From Nocardia sp. NBC_00508 (GTDB taxonomy: Bacteria; Actinomycetota; Actinomycetes; Mycobacteriales; Mycobacteriaceae): a stretch of DNA of 64,000 nt. The notes beneath the pieces were generated by a model that saw nothing but the letters and a program-made list of their open reading frames with translations, was not told the DNA's origin and did not search any database. The position numbers and the translations under genes are program-made. How positions within the stretch are numbered: the stretch's first letter is position 1; the number at the start of each line of letters is the position of its first letter. The stretch spans positions 7,254,001-7,318,000 of the forward strand of contig NZ_CP107852.1 in NCBI RefSeq assembly GCF_036346875.1, in the 5' to 3' direction. Below are positions 18,949-27,808 of the stretch, piece by piece.

Positions 18949-20304
18949 ATGACTCCGAACACAGATTCCGGCAGACCGGATCAAAAGAAATTACGGCGAC
19001 TCATGGCCGCTGCCCTGATCGGCAGTTCGATCGAATGGTACGACTTTTTCATCTACGGAACGGCTGCTGCCCTGGTATTCGGCAAGCTGTTCTTTCCCGA
19101 TTCGTCGCCACTGATGGGTACGTTGCTGTCCTTCAGCACGTTCTGGGCGGGCTTCGTCGCCCGGCCCCTGGGCGGACTGCTGTTCGGACACATCGGCGAC
19201 ACTTTCGGCCGTAAGCCGGCACTGGTCTCCTGCCTGATCCTTGTCGCGGTATCCACCTGCGCGATCGGTATGCTGCCGACCGCTCAATCGGCCGGGGTTG
19301 CCGCGCCGATTCTGCTGGTTACATTGCGGTTCCTCCAGGGCATCGCCGTCGGCGGCCAGTGGGGCGGGGTGACCCTGCTTCTCACGGAAACCACCAAGCC
19401 CAACCGCAGAGGCCAAGCGGGCACCTTCGGCCAGATGGGCGTACCGTTCGGCCTGCTGCTCGGCACGGGTGCTTTTCTTCTGGTCGGCGCACTCGTCAAA
19501 GGGGCCGACTTCCTGGCCTGGGGTTGGCGCATCCCTTTCCTGTCCAGCGCCGTGCTGTTTCTTGTGGTGCTGTTCATTCAACTCCGCATCGAGGACTCCC
19601 CTGAATTCCGTCGGCTCCAAACCCGTGCCGACGAAGCCTCGACGGCGATCGCGCAGGCCCCGATTCTCGAAGTGCTGCGGAAGCACCGGAAGCAGGTGCT
19701 GCTCGGCGCAGGCCTGCTGTTCGGAACGAACGCCATGTTCTACATCAGCGTTGCGGGTGTGCTCGACTATGGTGTCCGGGAACTCGGACTGGAGCGTAAT
19801 AGCGTGTTGGCGGTCTCCCTGATCTCCTCCGCGATCAGCGTGCCGGTCATCTATCTTGCCGGCTCGCTGTCCGACCGCATGGGTCGCCGCCCGTTGATGC
19901 TGACCGGCGCAGCGATCATGGCGCTTTGGGCATTCCCCTACTTCTGGCTGGTGGACACAGGCTCGCTCACCGGGATCCTGGTCGCGTCCGTAGTTGGCAC
20001 AGGCATCGGCTCCGGCCTGGTGTATGGCCCGCTAGCGGCGTATCTTGCCGAACTGTTCGAGCCCCGGGTTCGCTACTCGGGCATAACGCTGGCCTACCAG
20101 TTGGCCGCGATCCTGGTCAGTGGTGGCACCCCATTCCTGATGACCGCGCTGCTCGCAGCGACAGAATCGACCGCGGCGGTCTCCGCTTTCCTTATGATCA
20201 TGGCGCTGTGCACTCTCGGCAGCGCCTGGGCGCTGCCGGAAACCGTTGCGCCCAAGCAGTCCGCGACGATTGGCGGGCAGGTCTCCGCATCCGTCCAGCC
20301 CTGA
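18949..20304 (+). CDS. MFS transporter, metabolite:H+ symporter (MHS) type
   Basis: Proton-coupled uptake of an organic acid or similar metabolite; 451 residues with 12 predicted helices. The MHS signature is clear: SSIEWYDFFIYGTAAAL in TM1, then GGLLFGHIGDTFGRKPAL (motif A) after TM2, and RFLQGIAVGGQWGG in TM4. Start is ATG 18949 with TTGGAGATAGGT before it; the frame extends to 18862 through the operator, so that extension is wrong. The 22-bp operator upstream and the catabolic genes downstream suggest it imports the substrate of that pathway. A GC-rich hairpin follows at 20346. Confidence 0.9.
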   Translation: MTPNTDSGRPDQKKLRRLMAAALIGSSIEWYDFFIYGTAAALVFGKLFFPDSSPLMGTLLSFSTFWAGFVARPLGGLLFGHIGDTFGRKPALVSCLILVAVSTCAIGMLPTAQSAGVAAPILLVTLRFLQGIAVGGQWGGVTLLLTETTKPNRRGQAGTFGQMGVPFGLLLGTGAFLLVGALVKGADFLAWGWRIPFLSSAVLFLVVLFIQLRIEDSPEFRRLQTRADEASTAIAQAPILEVLRKHRKQVLLGAGLLFGTNAMFYISVAGVLDYGVRELGLERNSVLAVSLISSAISVPVIYLAGSLSDRMGRRPLMLTGAAIMALWAFPYFWLVDTGSLTGILVASVVGTGIGSGLVYGPLAAYLAELFEPRVRYSGITLAYQLAAILVSGGTPFLMTALLAATESTAAVSAFLMIMALCTLGSAWALPETVAPKQSATIGGQVSASVQP

Positions 20305-20345
20305 CCGATCTCGTCTGAGCCGGTAATCGCTACTCCAGAAGCTGT

Positions 20346-20376
20346 CGGCGTTCAGGGCTCCGCGCCCTGGACGCCG
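20346..20376 (+). terminator. Hairpin terminator after MHS transporter
   Basis: CGGCGTTCAGGGC-TCCGC-GCCCTGGACGCCG: a 13-bp stem with one G.T pair. No T run follows. Confidence 0.6.
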
Positions 20377-20444
20377 AGGGCGGTGGGTGTGACCGATTGA
20401 CGCGGGCCACCGACCGCCAGGCACGCAGGTGAGAGACTATCCGG

Positions 20445-21065
20445 GTGACCGATGCCGAGGACCGCCCACGAGCGAACGAAACCCGCTCTCGACTACTCGA
20501 CGCTGCCGCGATCGCCTTCGCGCAACGAGGCTTCCACGGGTCGACAACGCGCGATATCACTTCTATCGCAGGTTTGAGCACCGCGGCCATCTACGTGCAC
20601 CATCGTTCCAAGGAAGAACTGCTCTATCAGATCTCGAAGACCGGGCATCAGGCCACGCTGGATCTGGTGCGTACCGCCATCGGCTCGGCCGAGGACCCCA
20701 CCGATCAATTGATCGCGGTCATGCATGACTTCGCTGAACACCATGCCAAGGCTCATGTCATCGCTCGCGTGGTGAACTACGAACTCGCCGCCCTCGACGC
20801 GCCGCATCAGCAGGAGATCAAGGATCTCCGCCGCGACATTCACGACGAGCTCCGCAGCCTGATCGCAGATGGCGTCGAGACCGGCGTATTCAACACACCG
20901 GATCCGCATATGGCCGCTACCGCTCTTCTGTCGCTCGGTGTCGACATCGCTCGCTGGTATCACGAGGACGGCTCGTGGTCTCCCGAGGACATCGCCGACT
21001 TCTACGCGGACCTCGCGCTGCGCATCGTCGGCGCACGCCGTCCGAGTGGCACCACTTCCCCCTGA
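20445..21065 (+). CDS. TetR-family regulator
   Basis: DNA-binding repressor of 206 residues. The N-terminal helix-turn-helix is clear (LLDAAAIAFAQRGFHGSTTR, then IAGLSTAAIYVHHRSKEELL); the C-terminal ligand domain is helical and typical of TetR proteins that bind CoA thioesters or lipids. Start is GTG 20445. It sits between the transporter and the reductase/acyl-CoA dehydrogenase genes, so it is one of two candidates, with the TetR at 28131, for the 22-bp operator. Confidence 0.85.
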   Translation: MTDAEDRPRANETRSRLLDAAAIAFAQRGFHGSTTRDITSIAGLSTAAIYVHHRSKEELLYQISKTGHQATLDLVRTAIGSAEDPTDQLIAVMHDFAEHHAKAHVIARVVNYELAALDAPHQQEIKDLRRDIHDELRSLIADGVETGVFNTPDPHMAATALLSLGVDIARWYHEDGSWSPEDIADFYADLALRIVGARRPSGTTSP

Positions 21066-21149
21066 GACGGGTCCCGGCCTACGTGCTGCCGCTCACCGGA
21101 TCCACATCGGCGGGCAAACGGGCGTCACAGGATCCCACGAGCAGCCTCG

Positions 21150-22151
21150 TCACAGAGCGAGTACGAGCTTTCCTTTGTTCGCTCCCGTGAACAGCATGTC
21201 GAGCGTCTCGCCGAACTGCGCGACCCCACCCTCGACGATGTGCTCCATGCTCTTGATACGGCCCGCGGACACCCACTCCGAGATCTCGCTGATCGCCTCA
21301 CCGTAGCGGTCGGCGTAGTCGAACACCACGAACCCCGTCATTGATGCCCGATAGACCAGCAGGGACATGTAGCGGGAAGGTCCCGGCGGCAGCTTCTCCT
21401 CGTTGTACGCCGATATCGCACCGCAGATCACCACCCGGGCGCCGCGCCGGAGATTGGCGAGCGCGGCATCCAGGATTTCCCCGCCCACATTGTCGAAGTA
21501 CACATCGATCCCGTCGGGCGCAACCTCTCGAAGCCGTCGGAGGACGTTCTCGTTCCGGTAGTCGATCGCCGCATCGAACCCGAGCTCTTCGGTCAGCACA
21601 CGGCATTTGTCCTCGCCGCCCGCAATGCCGATGACCTTCGCTCCCTTTGCCTTTGCGATCTGGCCTGCGACGCTGCCGACCGCCCCGGCGGCCGCGGACA
21701 CCACGACGGTGTCACCGGCGCGCAACTTGCCGACCTCGAGCAGTCCGAAATACGCTGTCATTCCAGGCATTCCGAGTGTGCCGAGCCAGGTCGGCCCCGC
21801 CGCAATGCCGAGATCGACCCGCTGTACATTCCGGCCGTCACTGATTGCGTACTCGGTCACTCCGAACGTGCCGCTCACGGTGTCCCCGACGGCGAAATCC
21901 GGGTGCGAGGACTCGACGACCGTCGCGATGTCCAGTGACCGCATGACCTCTCCGATACCCACCGGCGGTACATATGAACGCACATCGTTCAACCAGCCAC
22001 GCATAGCCGGGTCCAGCGAGATGTAGTCGACCTTCACCAGAATCTGACCGGCCGTGATGGCGGGAAGTTCCTCGGTCGTCACATTCCAGGTATCGGCCTC
22101 GAGCTTCCCGGAGGGCCTTTTGGCAAGGCGCACCTGCTGGGTCTTCGTCAC
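21150..22151 (-). CDS. MDR-type NADP-dependent alkenal/one oxidoreductase
   Basis: Zinc-free medium-chain reductase, 333 residues, related to prostaglandin reductase/leukotriene B4 dehydrogenase; reduces a C=C conjugated to a carbonyl. SLDPAMRGWLND (substrate loop), GMPGMTAYFGLLEVG and the nucleotide motif AAAGAVGSVAGQIAKAKG are all present. Start GTG 22151 with AGGAGAGG upstream. It is downstream of the acyl-CoA dehydrogenase gene with about 120 bases between, likely co-transcribed from the promoter near operator B. Confidence 0.85.
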   Translation of the reverse strand: MTKTQQVRLAKRPSGKLEADTWNVTTEELPAITAGQILVKVDYISLDPAMRGWLNDVRSYVPPVGIGEVMRSLDIATVVESSHPDFAVGDTVSGTFGVTEYAISDGRNVQRVDLGIAAGPTWLGTLGMPGMTAYFGLLEVGKLRAGDTVVVSAAAGAVGSVAGQIAKAKGAKVIGIAGGEDKCRVLTEELGFDAAIDYRNENVLRRLREVAPDGIDVYFDNVGGEILDAALANLRRGARVVICGAISAYNEEKLPPGPSRYMSLLVYRASMTGFVVFDYADRYGEAISEISEWVSAGRIKSMEHIVEGGVAQFGETLDMLFTGANKGKLVLAL

Positions 22152-22270
22152 GTGTTTTCCTCTCCTGCAAGTCGATGTGCTGTCGATCCCGGCGCATTGC
22201 CTGCCGAGGATTTCCGATCAGAGCGCGCCGAGTTCCGGGTCGCCGACGGGTGATGGGTCGATGCCGGTAG

Positions 22271-23494
22271 TTACGCGCTCCGACCCCAAGCGGGGTCCCG
22301 GCGGCGCAACTCCATCTGCGCGATCGTTCGCTTGTGGACCTCGTCGGGACCATCGGCCAGACGCAAAGTCCGCTGGAGGGCATACATGTTCGCCAGCGGG
22401 AAGTCGTCGGAGACACCACCGCCGCCGTGAACCTGGATAGCCCGGTCGATCACCTTCAGGGCGACTTGCGGCGCCGCCACCTTGATCGCCGCAATCTCGA
22501 TGCGCGCGTTGCGATTTCCGACGGTGTCCATCAGATACGCCGCCTTCAGAGTCAGCAGGCGGACCATCTCGAGCTCGATGCGCGACTCGGCGATCCAGTC
22601 CTGAATATTGGCGCGGTTGGCTACCGGCTCACCGAAAGTCGTTCGTGCCTGCGCTCGATCGATCATCAGATCCAGCGCGCGTTCGGCCATTCCGATAGAC
22701 CGCATGCAATGGTGGATCCGGCCGGGCCCGAGCCGAGCCTGGCTGATCATGAACCCGTCACCCTCGCCGGCCAGCAGTGCCGTTCGTGGCACCCGGACAT
22801 TCTCGAATACGACCTCGGCGTGCCCTTCCCTATCCTGGTACCCGAAGACCGGCAGATTGCGCAGGACGGTAACCCCTGGCGTGTCGATCGGGACGACCAT
22901 CATGCTCTGCTGGCGATGCGGGGGCGCCGCGGGATCGGTCTTGCCCATCACGATGAGCACCTTGCAGTTCTTGTGCATGGCGTTGGAAGTCCACCATTTT
23001 CGGCCGTTGAGGACGTATTCGTCGCCGTCGCGCTCCATCCGCAATTGTATGTTGGTGGCGTCGGAACTGGCGACTTCCGGCTCGGTCATCGCGAACGCCG
23101 ACGCGATCGTGCCGTCCAGTAGCGGCTGGAGCCACGTCTGCTTGTGTTCGGCCGTGCCGAAAAGGGTGAGGACTTCCATATTGCCGGTGTCCGGGGCATT
23201 ACAGTTGGTGGCTTCGGGAGCCAGATGCACACTGCGGCCCATGATTTCGGCCAGCGGCGCGTACTCCAGATTGGTCAGGCCGGGCCCCCATTCCGGATGC
23301 GGGTGAAACAGATTCCACAGACCGCGTTTCCTCGCCTCGGTCTTGAGCTGCTCCAGGATGGGCGGGTGGAAATGCGGATCACCCGACTCCTCCATCTGTG
23401 CCTCGTAGACCGGCTCGGCGGGGTAGACATGCTCGTCCATGAAGGCGAGCAGTTCCTCCTGGTATTTGCGGGCTGTATCGGAAAACTCGAACAT
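22271..23494 (-). CDS. Acyl-CoA dehydrogenase
   Basis: FAD-dependent alpha,beta-dehydrogenation of an acyl-CoA; 407 residues, ACAD10/11-like subgroup. Visible: FAMTEPEVASSDATN (FAD-binding strand), RKWWTSNAMH, VFGYQDREGHAEVVFENVRVP, and the C-terminal QVHGGGGVSDDFPLA of the flavin/catalytic region. Start is ATG 23494 with ACGAGGAG 6 bases upstream; the in-frame start at 23527 lacks a site. The 240-base leader holds an acyl-CoA ligase tail remnant and operator copy B. Confidence 0.9.
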   Translation of the reverse strand: MFEFSDTARKYQEELLAFMDEHVYPAEPVYEAQMEESGDPHFHPPILEQLKTEARKRGLWNLFHPHPEWGPGLTNLEYAPLAEIMGRSVHLAPEATNCNAPDTGNMEVLTLFGTAEHKQTWLQPLLDGTIASAFAMTEPEVASSDATNIQLRMERDGDEYVLNGRKWWTSNAMHKNCKVLIVMGKTDPAAPPHRQQSMMVVPIDTPGVTVLRNLPVFGYQDREGHAEVVFENVRVPRTALLAGEGDGFMISQARLGPGRIHHCMRSIGMAERALDLMIDRAQARTTFGEPVANRANIQDWIAESRIELEMVRLLTLKAAYLMDTVGNRNARIEIAAIKVAAPQVALKVIDRAIQVHGGGGVSDDFPLANMYALQRTLRLADGPDEVHKRTIAQMELRRRDPAWGRSA

Positions 23495-23589
23495 CGAACT
23501 CCTCGTGATCGGCGGTGAGTTCCGCACCGCTGCGGCGATGACGTCGCGGATAACCTCGCGCTGTCCGGGGGATGGTTCGGTGTCGGTCT

Positions 23590-23690
23590 GCCTGCAAGTT
23601 CCAGCCGATGGCGCGTTTCAGGATCTTTCCGGTGACGCCCTTCGGCAGCTGACCCACGACAATCGAACCGGCGGCGCTGACTATCCGAGC
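23590..23690 (-). pseudogene. Acyl-CoA ligase C-terminal tail remnant
   Basis: Reads ARIVSAAGSIVVGQLPKGVT then GKILKRAI, the C-terminal end of AMP-forming acyl-CoA synthetases, whose catalytic Lys is in the GK(I/V)L motif. Nothing of the remaining 500 residues is present upstream. A deletion probably joined operator B directly to this stub, placing the acyl-CoA dehydrogenase under its control. Confidence 0.6.
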
Positions 23691-23733
23691 CCTCCTCGTG
23701 GCTTATCCGGCATGGCTTCAGTCCGCACAATAA

Positions 23734-23755
23734 TTGAATCTGGCGTCAATTTCAA
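23734..23755. promoter_or_regulatory. 22-bp palindromic operator, copy B
   Basis: TTGAATCTGGC followed by GTCAATTTCAA; on the minus strand it matches the shared TTGAA-x-TTGA-N7-TTCAA pattern. It lies 240 bases upstream of the acyl-CoA dehydrogenase ATG and next to the ligase stub. Confidence 0.65.
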
Positions 23756-23781
23756 CTTCGTTGATTCCTGTTGCCTCCTGC

Positions 23782-24222
23782 TCACCAGGCGGGGCGGATC
23801 GGTCCCTGTGGCGCGATCTGGACCAAATCGGCGACGAGCTCCCTGAAGCGTGCCTCGCCCAGCGCCTCTCGCCAGGGCGCGACGGCAGCCCGAGCCGCCT
23901 GATCGGCGGCGCGGGTGGCGGCCCAGCCCTCCTCGGTCAGCTCCAGGAGCCTGGCGCGGGCATCGTGTGGATGCGGTCGACGCAGCACATATCCCTTGCG
24001 GACCAGTTCCTTGACCAGTTGGGCGGCGGCCTGCTTCGTCACCCCCAAATGTTCGGCGAGGTCGGCCGTGGTGGCGCCGCCGAAGGAGATGCGGGCGAAG
24101 GCGAACCCGTGGGCCGGACGCAGGCCCTCGAATCCCTGCTCTGAGACCCGATCGTGGATCTCCTGCACCAACTGTCCCGAGAGTGCGAGCACGAGCGCGG
24201 AGAAGGCCAAGGCGTCGTCCAT
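23782..24222 (-). CDS. MarR-family regulator
   Basis: Winged-helix regulator, 146 residues, probably dimeric. The recognition region reads TTADLAEHLGVTKQAAAQLV with the wing KGYVLRRPHPHDARARLLEL. I use ATG 24222; an in-frame TTG at 24243 lies inside the 38-bp palindrome. It is divergent from a cupin gene across that palindrome, so it most likely represses both promoters. It interrupts the catabolic gene set and may be unrelated to it. Confidence 0.85.
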   Translation of the reverse strand: MDDALAFSALVLALSGQLVQEIHDRVSEQGFEGLRPAHGFAFARISFGGATTADLAEHLGVTKQAAAQLVKELVRKGYVLRRPHPHDARARLLELTEEGWAATRAADQAARAAVAPWREALGEARFRELVADLVQIAPQGPIRPAW

Positions 24223-24237
24223 GGCTTGACTGTAGCT

Positions 24238-24275
24238 GGTCAATCTGCTTGTCTATATAGACAAGCAGATTGACC
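24238..24275. promoter_or_regulatory. Perfect 38-bp palindrome, MarR operator/divergent promoter
   Basis: The left half is GGTCAATCTGCTTGTCTAT; the right half is its exact reverse complement. The centre TATATA can act as a -10 in both directions, so a dimer or two dimers bound here would shut both the MarR and the cupin gene. Perfect symmetry over 19+19 bases is unusual. Confidence 0.85.
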
Positions 24276-24288
24276 ATATGGAGTATGC

Positions 24289-24663
24289 ATGTCTTTCATC
24301 CGCAGTACCGAGGCCGTCGTTCACGAGATCCACGGCGCCCGCTTCACGTCCTACGTCAGCCCGGCCACCGGCAGCCGGGACCTCGCAGCCTGGCGCACCG
24401 AAGTCCCGGCGGGAACCGCGGGGCTGGCGCACGTGATCAGTCACGAAGAAGCGTTCTATGTCCTCTCCGGTCGACTGCGGTTCACCATCGACGGCGAGGC
24501 CGCCGAACTCGGAGCCGGTGACGCGGCGGTGGCTCCAGCAGGCTCCGCGCTAGCGGTGGCCAATCCGACCGACGAGCCGGCACACATGTGGGTGACTACA
24601 CGTGTCGGCCTCAGTGCCGAGCTCGCCGACGGCAGTACCCTCACGCCGCCTTGGGCCAACTAG
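24289..24663 (+). CDS. Cupin-domain protein
   Basis: Single-domain cupin, 124 residues. The first motif is only partly kept (LAHVISHEEAFYVLSGRLRF: His-x3-Glu instead of His-x-His-x3-Glu), and the second reads GDAAVAPAGSALAVAN with no histidine, so metal binding is doubtful. Start is ATG 24289 with GGAG 5 bases upstream; an ATG at 24285 is too close to the site. It is controlled by the palindrome at 24238 and probably by the divergent MarR; function unknown. Confidence 0.8.
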   Translation: MSFIRSTEAVVHEIHGARFTSYVSPATGSRDLAAWRTEVPAGTAGLAHVISHEEAFYVLSGRLRFTIDGEAAELGAGDAAVAPAGSALAVANPTDEPAHMWVTTRVGLSAELADGSTLTPPWAN

Positions 24664-24737
24664 TCGATTCCCCCGGCCATGCCGCCAGGCGGTTCAGGTC
24701 GGGACCAGGTCAATCCGCGGAGTCCCGCACGCGGGTG

Positions 24738-25190
24738 TCAGGGCACCAGCACCGCCACGGAGTCAGCCACGCAGGCGGGCTTGTTCGAGCCTTCGATCTC
24801 GATCGTCACGCGCGAGACCGCCCGCCAGCCCGAGGCGCCTGCGGTTACCGAGAGGAACTCGACCCCCGCCCGGATCCTGGATCCGACCAGAACCGGTGCG
24901 GGGAACCGCACTTTGTCCGTGCCATAGTTGACGGCCATGGACAGGCCCTGCACGGTATAGACCTGCTGGGTCAGCATCGGCACCAGGGACAGCGTGAGGA
25001 ACCCGTGCGCGACGGTCGTGCCGAAGGGTCCCGCGGCCGCCTTCTCCGGGTCGACGTGAATCCACTGGTGATCGCCGGTCGCTTCCGCGAACTGATCGAC
25101 CTGCTCTTGCGTGATCGTGTGCCAATCGCTGAATCCGAGGTGGGTACCGACCGCGGACTCCAGCTCGGTCGGGCCGTGGAATATCTGCAC
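24738..25190 (-). CDS. MaoC-family (R)-specific enoyl-CoA hydratase
   Basis: Hydrates an enoyl-CoA, 150 residues, single hot-dog domain. The hydratase motif is present: FAEATGDHQWIHVDPEKA (Asp/His pair) followed by GPFGTTVAHGFLTLSL. Start is GTG 25190 with GGAAGGAGC upstream, 20 bases after the stop of the FabG-like SDR; an in-frame TTG at 25214 overlaps that stop. It is the last gene of a four-gene operon and would act between an acyl-CoA dehydrogenase and the 3-hydroxyacyl dehydrogenase next to it. Confidence 0.85.
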   Translation of the reverse strand: MQIFHGPTELESAVGTHLGFSDWHTITQEQVDQFAEATGDHQWIHVDPEKAAAGPFGTTVAHGFLTLSLVPMLTQQVYTVQGLSMAVNYGTDKVRFPAPVLVGSRIRAGVEFLSVTAGASGWRAVSRVTIEIEGSNKPACVADSVAVLVP

Positions 25191-25210
25191 CGTTTCTGCT
25201 CCTTCCCGCG

Positions 25211-25972
25211 TCAATTCCGAGGTCCGCCGGCGACGTAGATCACCTGGCCGGAAACGAATCCCGCACCTTCGCTCACCAGGAACGAGACGGCGTGGGCGAT
25301 GTCGTCAGGGGTGCCGGTTCGGGCCACCGGAGTCTGCGCCGCGATCGCTTTCGTGAAGTCGTCGAAGGGGATGCCCATGCGCTCGGCGGTCGCGGCGGTC
25401 ATCTCCGTCTCGATGAAGCCAGGGGCGATGGCGTTCGCGGTGACCCCGTACTTGCCGAGTTCGATCGCGAGGGTCTTGGTGAATCCCTGCAATCCGGCCT
25501 TGGCCGCTGCGTAGTTCGCTTGACCGCGGTTGCCCAGCGCCGATGTGCTGGAGAGGTTGACGATGCGGCCCCACTTCTGGTCGATCATGTGTGTTTGCGC
25601 GGCGCGGGAGAGGAGAAACGAACCGCGCAGGTGCACGTTCATGACGGCGTCCCAGTCGCCGGTGGTCATCTTGAACAGCAGGTTGTCGCGGGTGATCCCG
25701 GCGTTGTTGACCAGCACGGTCGGGGGGCCGAGTTCGGTGACGACACGGTCGACGCACTGTGTCACCGCGGCTTCGTCGGCAACATCGGCACCGACCGCGA
25801 GCGCGCGTCCACCCGCCGACTCGATCTGGTCAGCGATTGCCTTACCGGCACTTTCGTCGAGATCGAGCACCGCCACTGCCATGCCGTCGCTCGCGAGGCG
25901 TCGGGCCACGGCGGCTCCGATGCCTCGCCCCGCGCCGGTGACGATGGCGATCCGCTGGGTCTCGTTGTTCAT
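25211..25972 (-). CDS. SDR, 3-oxoacyl-CoA/ACP reductase (FabG-like)
   Basis: NAD(P)-dependent 3-hydroxyacyl/3-oxoacyl oxidoreductase of 253 residues. Contains TGAGRGIG, NNAG, Ser in NLSST, the YAAAK catalytic pair and the FabG-typical IAPGFIETEM. Start is ATG 25972 with GAGGAGC upstream; the frame runs to 26014 through poor sequence. It sits second to last in the operon 27761-24738. Confidence 0.9.
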   Translation of the reverse strand: MNNETQRIAIVTGAGRGIGAAVARRLASDGMAVAVLDLDESAGKAIADQIESAGGRALAVGADVADEAAVTQCVDRVVTELGPPTVLVNNAGITRDNLLFKMTTGDWDAVMNVHLRGSFLLSRAAQTHMIDQKWGRIVNLSSTSALGNRGQANYAAAKAGLQGFTKTLAIELGKYGVTANAIAPGFIETEMTAATAERMGIPFDDFTKAIAAQTPVARTGTPDDIAHAVSFLVSEGAGFVSGQVIYVAGGPRN

Positions 25973-26014
25973 CTGGTGCTCCTCAGCAAGGGGTGTTTTC
26001 AGGGAGAAGGACAC

Positions 26015-27007
26015 TCACGCCGCGTAGACCACGCGGCCGACGGTCTTGCCGTCCGCGAGTCGCTGTACTCCGTCGGCGACCTGTTCCAGTTGCAGTCGTT
26101 CGCTCACCAATGGCCGAATCAGCCCCTCGGCGGCGAGCGTGCTCAGCGCGCTGTGGCATTCGGACACCGAAGCGGCGTCGTAGGTGTTGTAGAGGCCCCA
26201 ATGCAGGCCGACGATCGAATAGTTCTTGACCAGGGCGTGGTTCAGTGCCGCCTGCTGGATGTCGCCGCCCGCGAAACCGACGACCAAGATCCGGCCTTCG
26301 AAAGCGATGCATTTCGTGGACCGCTGATAGACATCACCGCCGACCGGGTCGTAGATCACGTCGGCGCCGCGGCCGTTCGTGAGGTCTTTCACTACTTCGA
26401 CGAAGTCCTCCCGATGACGGTCGATAACCACGTCGGCGCCCAATTCTTTGGCATAGGAAGCCTTCTCGGCCCCACCGACGACACCGATCACCTGGGCGCC
26501 CGCGGCCTTGCCGAGCTGAACAGCGGCACTGCCGACTCCACCCGCCGCGGCGTGTACCAGCAGTGTTTCTCCCGCTTTCAGTCCGGCTCGCCGATGCAAT
26601 CCGAACCATCCGGTCTGATATCCGATATACAACGCCGCCGCTTCGGCATCGTTCATCGACTGTGGTGCCGGAAACGACTGAGTCGCATCCATGATCGCGA
26701 ATTCGGCGAATCCCCCGTGCGGCAGAACGGTGCCGCCGAGTACACGTTCGCCGATCGAGACCTCGGTCACCTCGGATCCCACCGCGACGACTACGCCGCA
26801 CAGTTCGACACCGGGCGTGAATGGCAAAGACGGTTTGACCTGGTAATGGCCGCGGCACATCAGCACATCGGGAAAGTTGGCGGCGGTGCCGGTAACCCGT
26901 ACCAGGATTTGCCGTGGGCCGGGTTCCGGGCGCTCTACGTCTTCGAGCCGCAGGACGGCACTCGGCTCGCCCAGCTCGTGTACCCGCCACGCCTTCATGC
27001 GCACCAT
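26015..27007 (-). CDS. NADPH:quinone oxidoreductase-type MDR enzyme
   Basis: Zinc-free medium-chain reductase of the quinone oxidoreductase group, 330 residues. NFPDVLMCRGHYQVKP and PGVELCGVV are typical of the N-terminal half; the nucleotide loop reads AAAGGVGSAAVQLGKAAG. Its ATG follows the upstream SDR stop by one base (TGACATG), so they are co-translated. It probably reduces or oxidises an intermediate of the pathway; exact substrate unknown. Confidence 0.85.
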   Translation of the reverse strand: MVRMKAWRVHELGEPSAVLRLEDVERPEPGPRQILVRVTGTAANFPDVLMCRGHYQVKPSLPFTPGVELCGVVVAVGSEVTEVSIGERVLGGTVLPHGGFAEFAIMDATQSFPAPQSMNDAEAAALYIGYQTGWFGLHRRAGLKAGETLLVHAAAGGVGSAAVQLGKAAGAQVIGVVGGAEKASYAKELGADVVIDRHREDFVEVVKDLTNGRGADVIYDPVGGDVYQRSTKCIAFEGRILVVGFAGGDIQQAALNHALVKNYSIVGLHWGLYNTYDAASVSECHSALSTLAAEGLIRPLVSERLQLEQVADGVQRLADGKTVGRVVYAA

Positions 27008-27008
27008 G

Positions 27009-27761
27009 TCACACCCCGCCGGTCAGGGTGAGCCCACCGTCTACCACCAGCAGCTGGCCGGTCAGCCAGCTCGCATCCGCGGAGAGCAGGAATGCGACGA
27101 CGCTACCGATATCCTCGGGTACGCCCAGCCGATTGAGCGGGTACGCCGCAGCGACTTCGTCTTCCCTGCCCTCGTAAAGCGCGCTGGCGAACTTGGTCTT
27201 CACGACAGCGGGCGCGACGGCGTTGACTCGCACACCGGGGCCGAGTTCGACGGCGAGTTCCTGCGTGATGTGGATGAGCATCGCCTTGCTCGAGCCGTAG
27301 AACCCGATGCCGGGGGCGGGTTTGACGCCTGCCACCGACGCGACGTTCACGACCGCGCCGCCGTGTTCCTTCATCCACCCGTGGTAGGCCTGTTGCACCC
27401 AGGACAGCGCGGCCAGGCAGTTGACCTCGACTATCTTGCGAGCGGCATCGAGCGGCAGCTCGACCATCGGGCCGAAGACCGGGTTGATGCCGGTGTTGTT
27501 GACCAGGAGGTCGGCGCTGCCGAAGACGTCGATCGCGCGCTTGACGGTCTCGGCCTGATGGTCGACATCGTCGGCGCGGCCGGCAACCGCCAGCGCCCGG
27601 TCCGGGCCGCCGAGCGCTTCGACGGCTGCGTCGAGGGCCTCCTGCTTGCGTGCGGTGATCACGACGTTCGCGCCGTCCTCGACCAGTCGCTGCGCGATGC
27701 CCAGCCCGATGCCCCGGCTGGCGCCGGTGACGATCGCGGTTTTGCCTTCGAACCTCTTCAT
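27009..27761 (-). CDS. SDR oxidoreductase
   Basis: NAD(P)-dependent dehydrogenase, 250 residues, with TGASRGIG (about 13-20), NNTG in place of NNAG, the catalytic Ser in ASVAG and Tyr-Lys as YGSSK. Start is ATG 27761 with GGAAAG upstream; the extension to 27884 runs through the operator at 27809 and is not real. It is the first gene of the operon with the MDR reductase, FabG-like SDR and MaoC hydratase. Confidence 0.85.
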   Translation of the reverse strand: MKRFEGKTAIVTGASRGIGLGIAQRLVEDGANVVITARKQEALDAAVEALGGPDRALAVAGRADDVDHQAETVKRAIDVFGSADLLVNNTGINPVFGPMVELPLDAARKIVEVNCLAALSWVQQAYHGWMKEHGGAVVNVASVAGVKPAPGIGFYGSSKAMLIHITQELAVELGPGVRVNAVAPAVVKTKFASALYEGREDEVAAAYPLNRLGVPEDIGSVVAFLLSADASWLTGQLLVVDGGLTLTGGV

Positions 27762-27808
27762 GGGTGATTTCTTTCCGATGGCCCAAACTGCCACTCTTGT
27801 GGAGCTTA

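Noticed and set aside
23782..24663. MarR and cupin as part of the catabolic operon
   Set aside because: They are divergent around their own palindrome and share no operator with the neighbouring genes.
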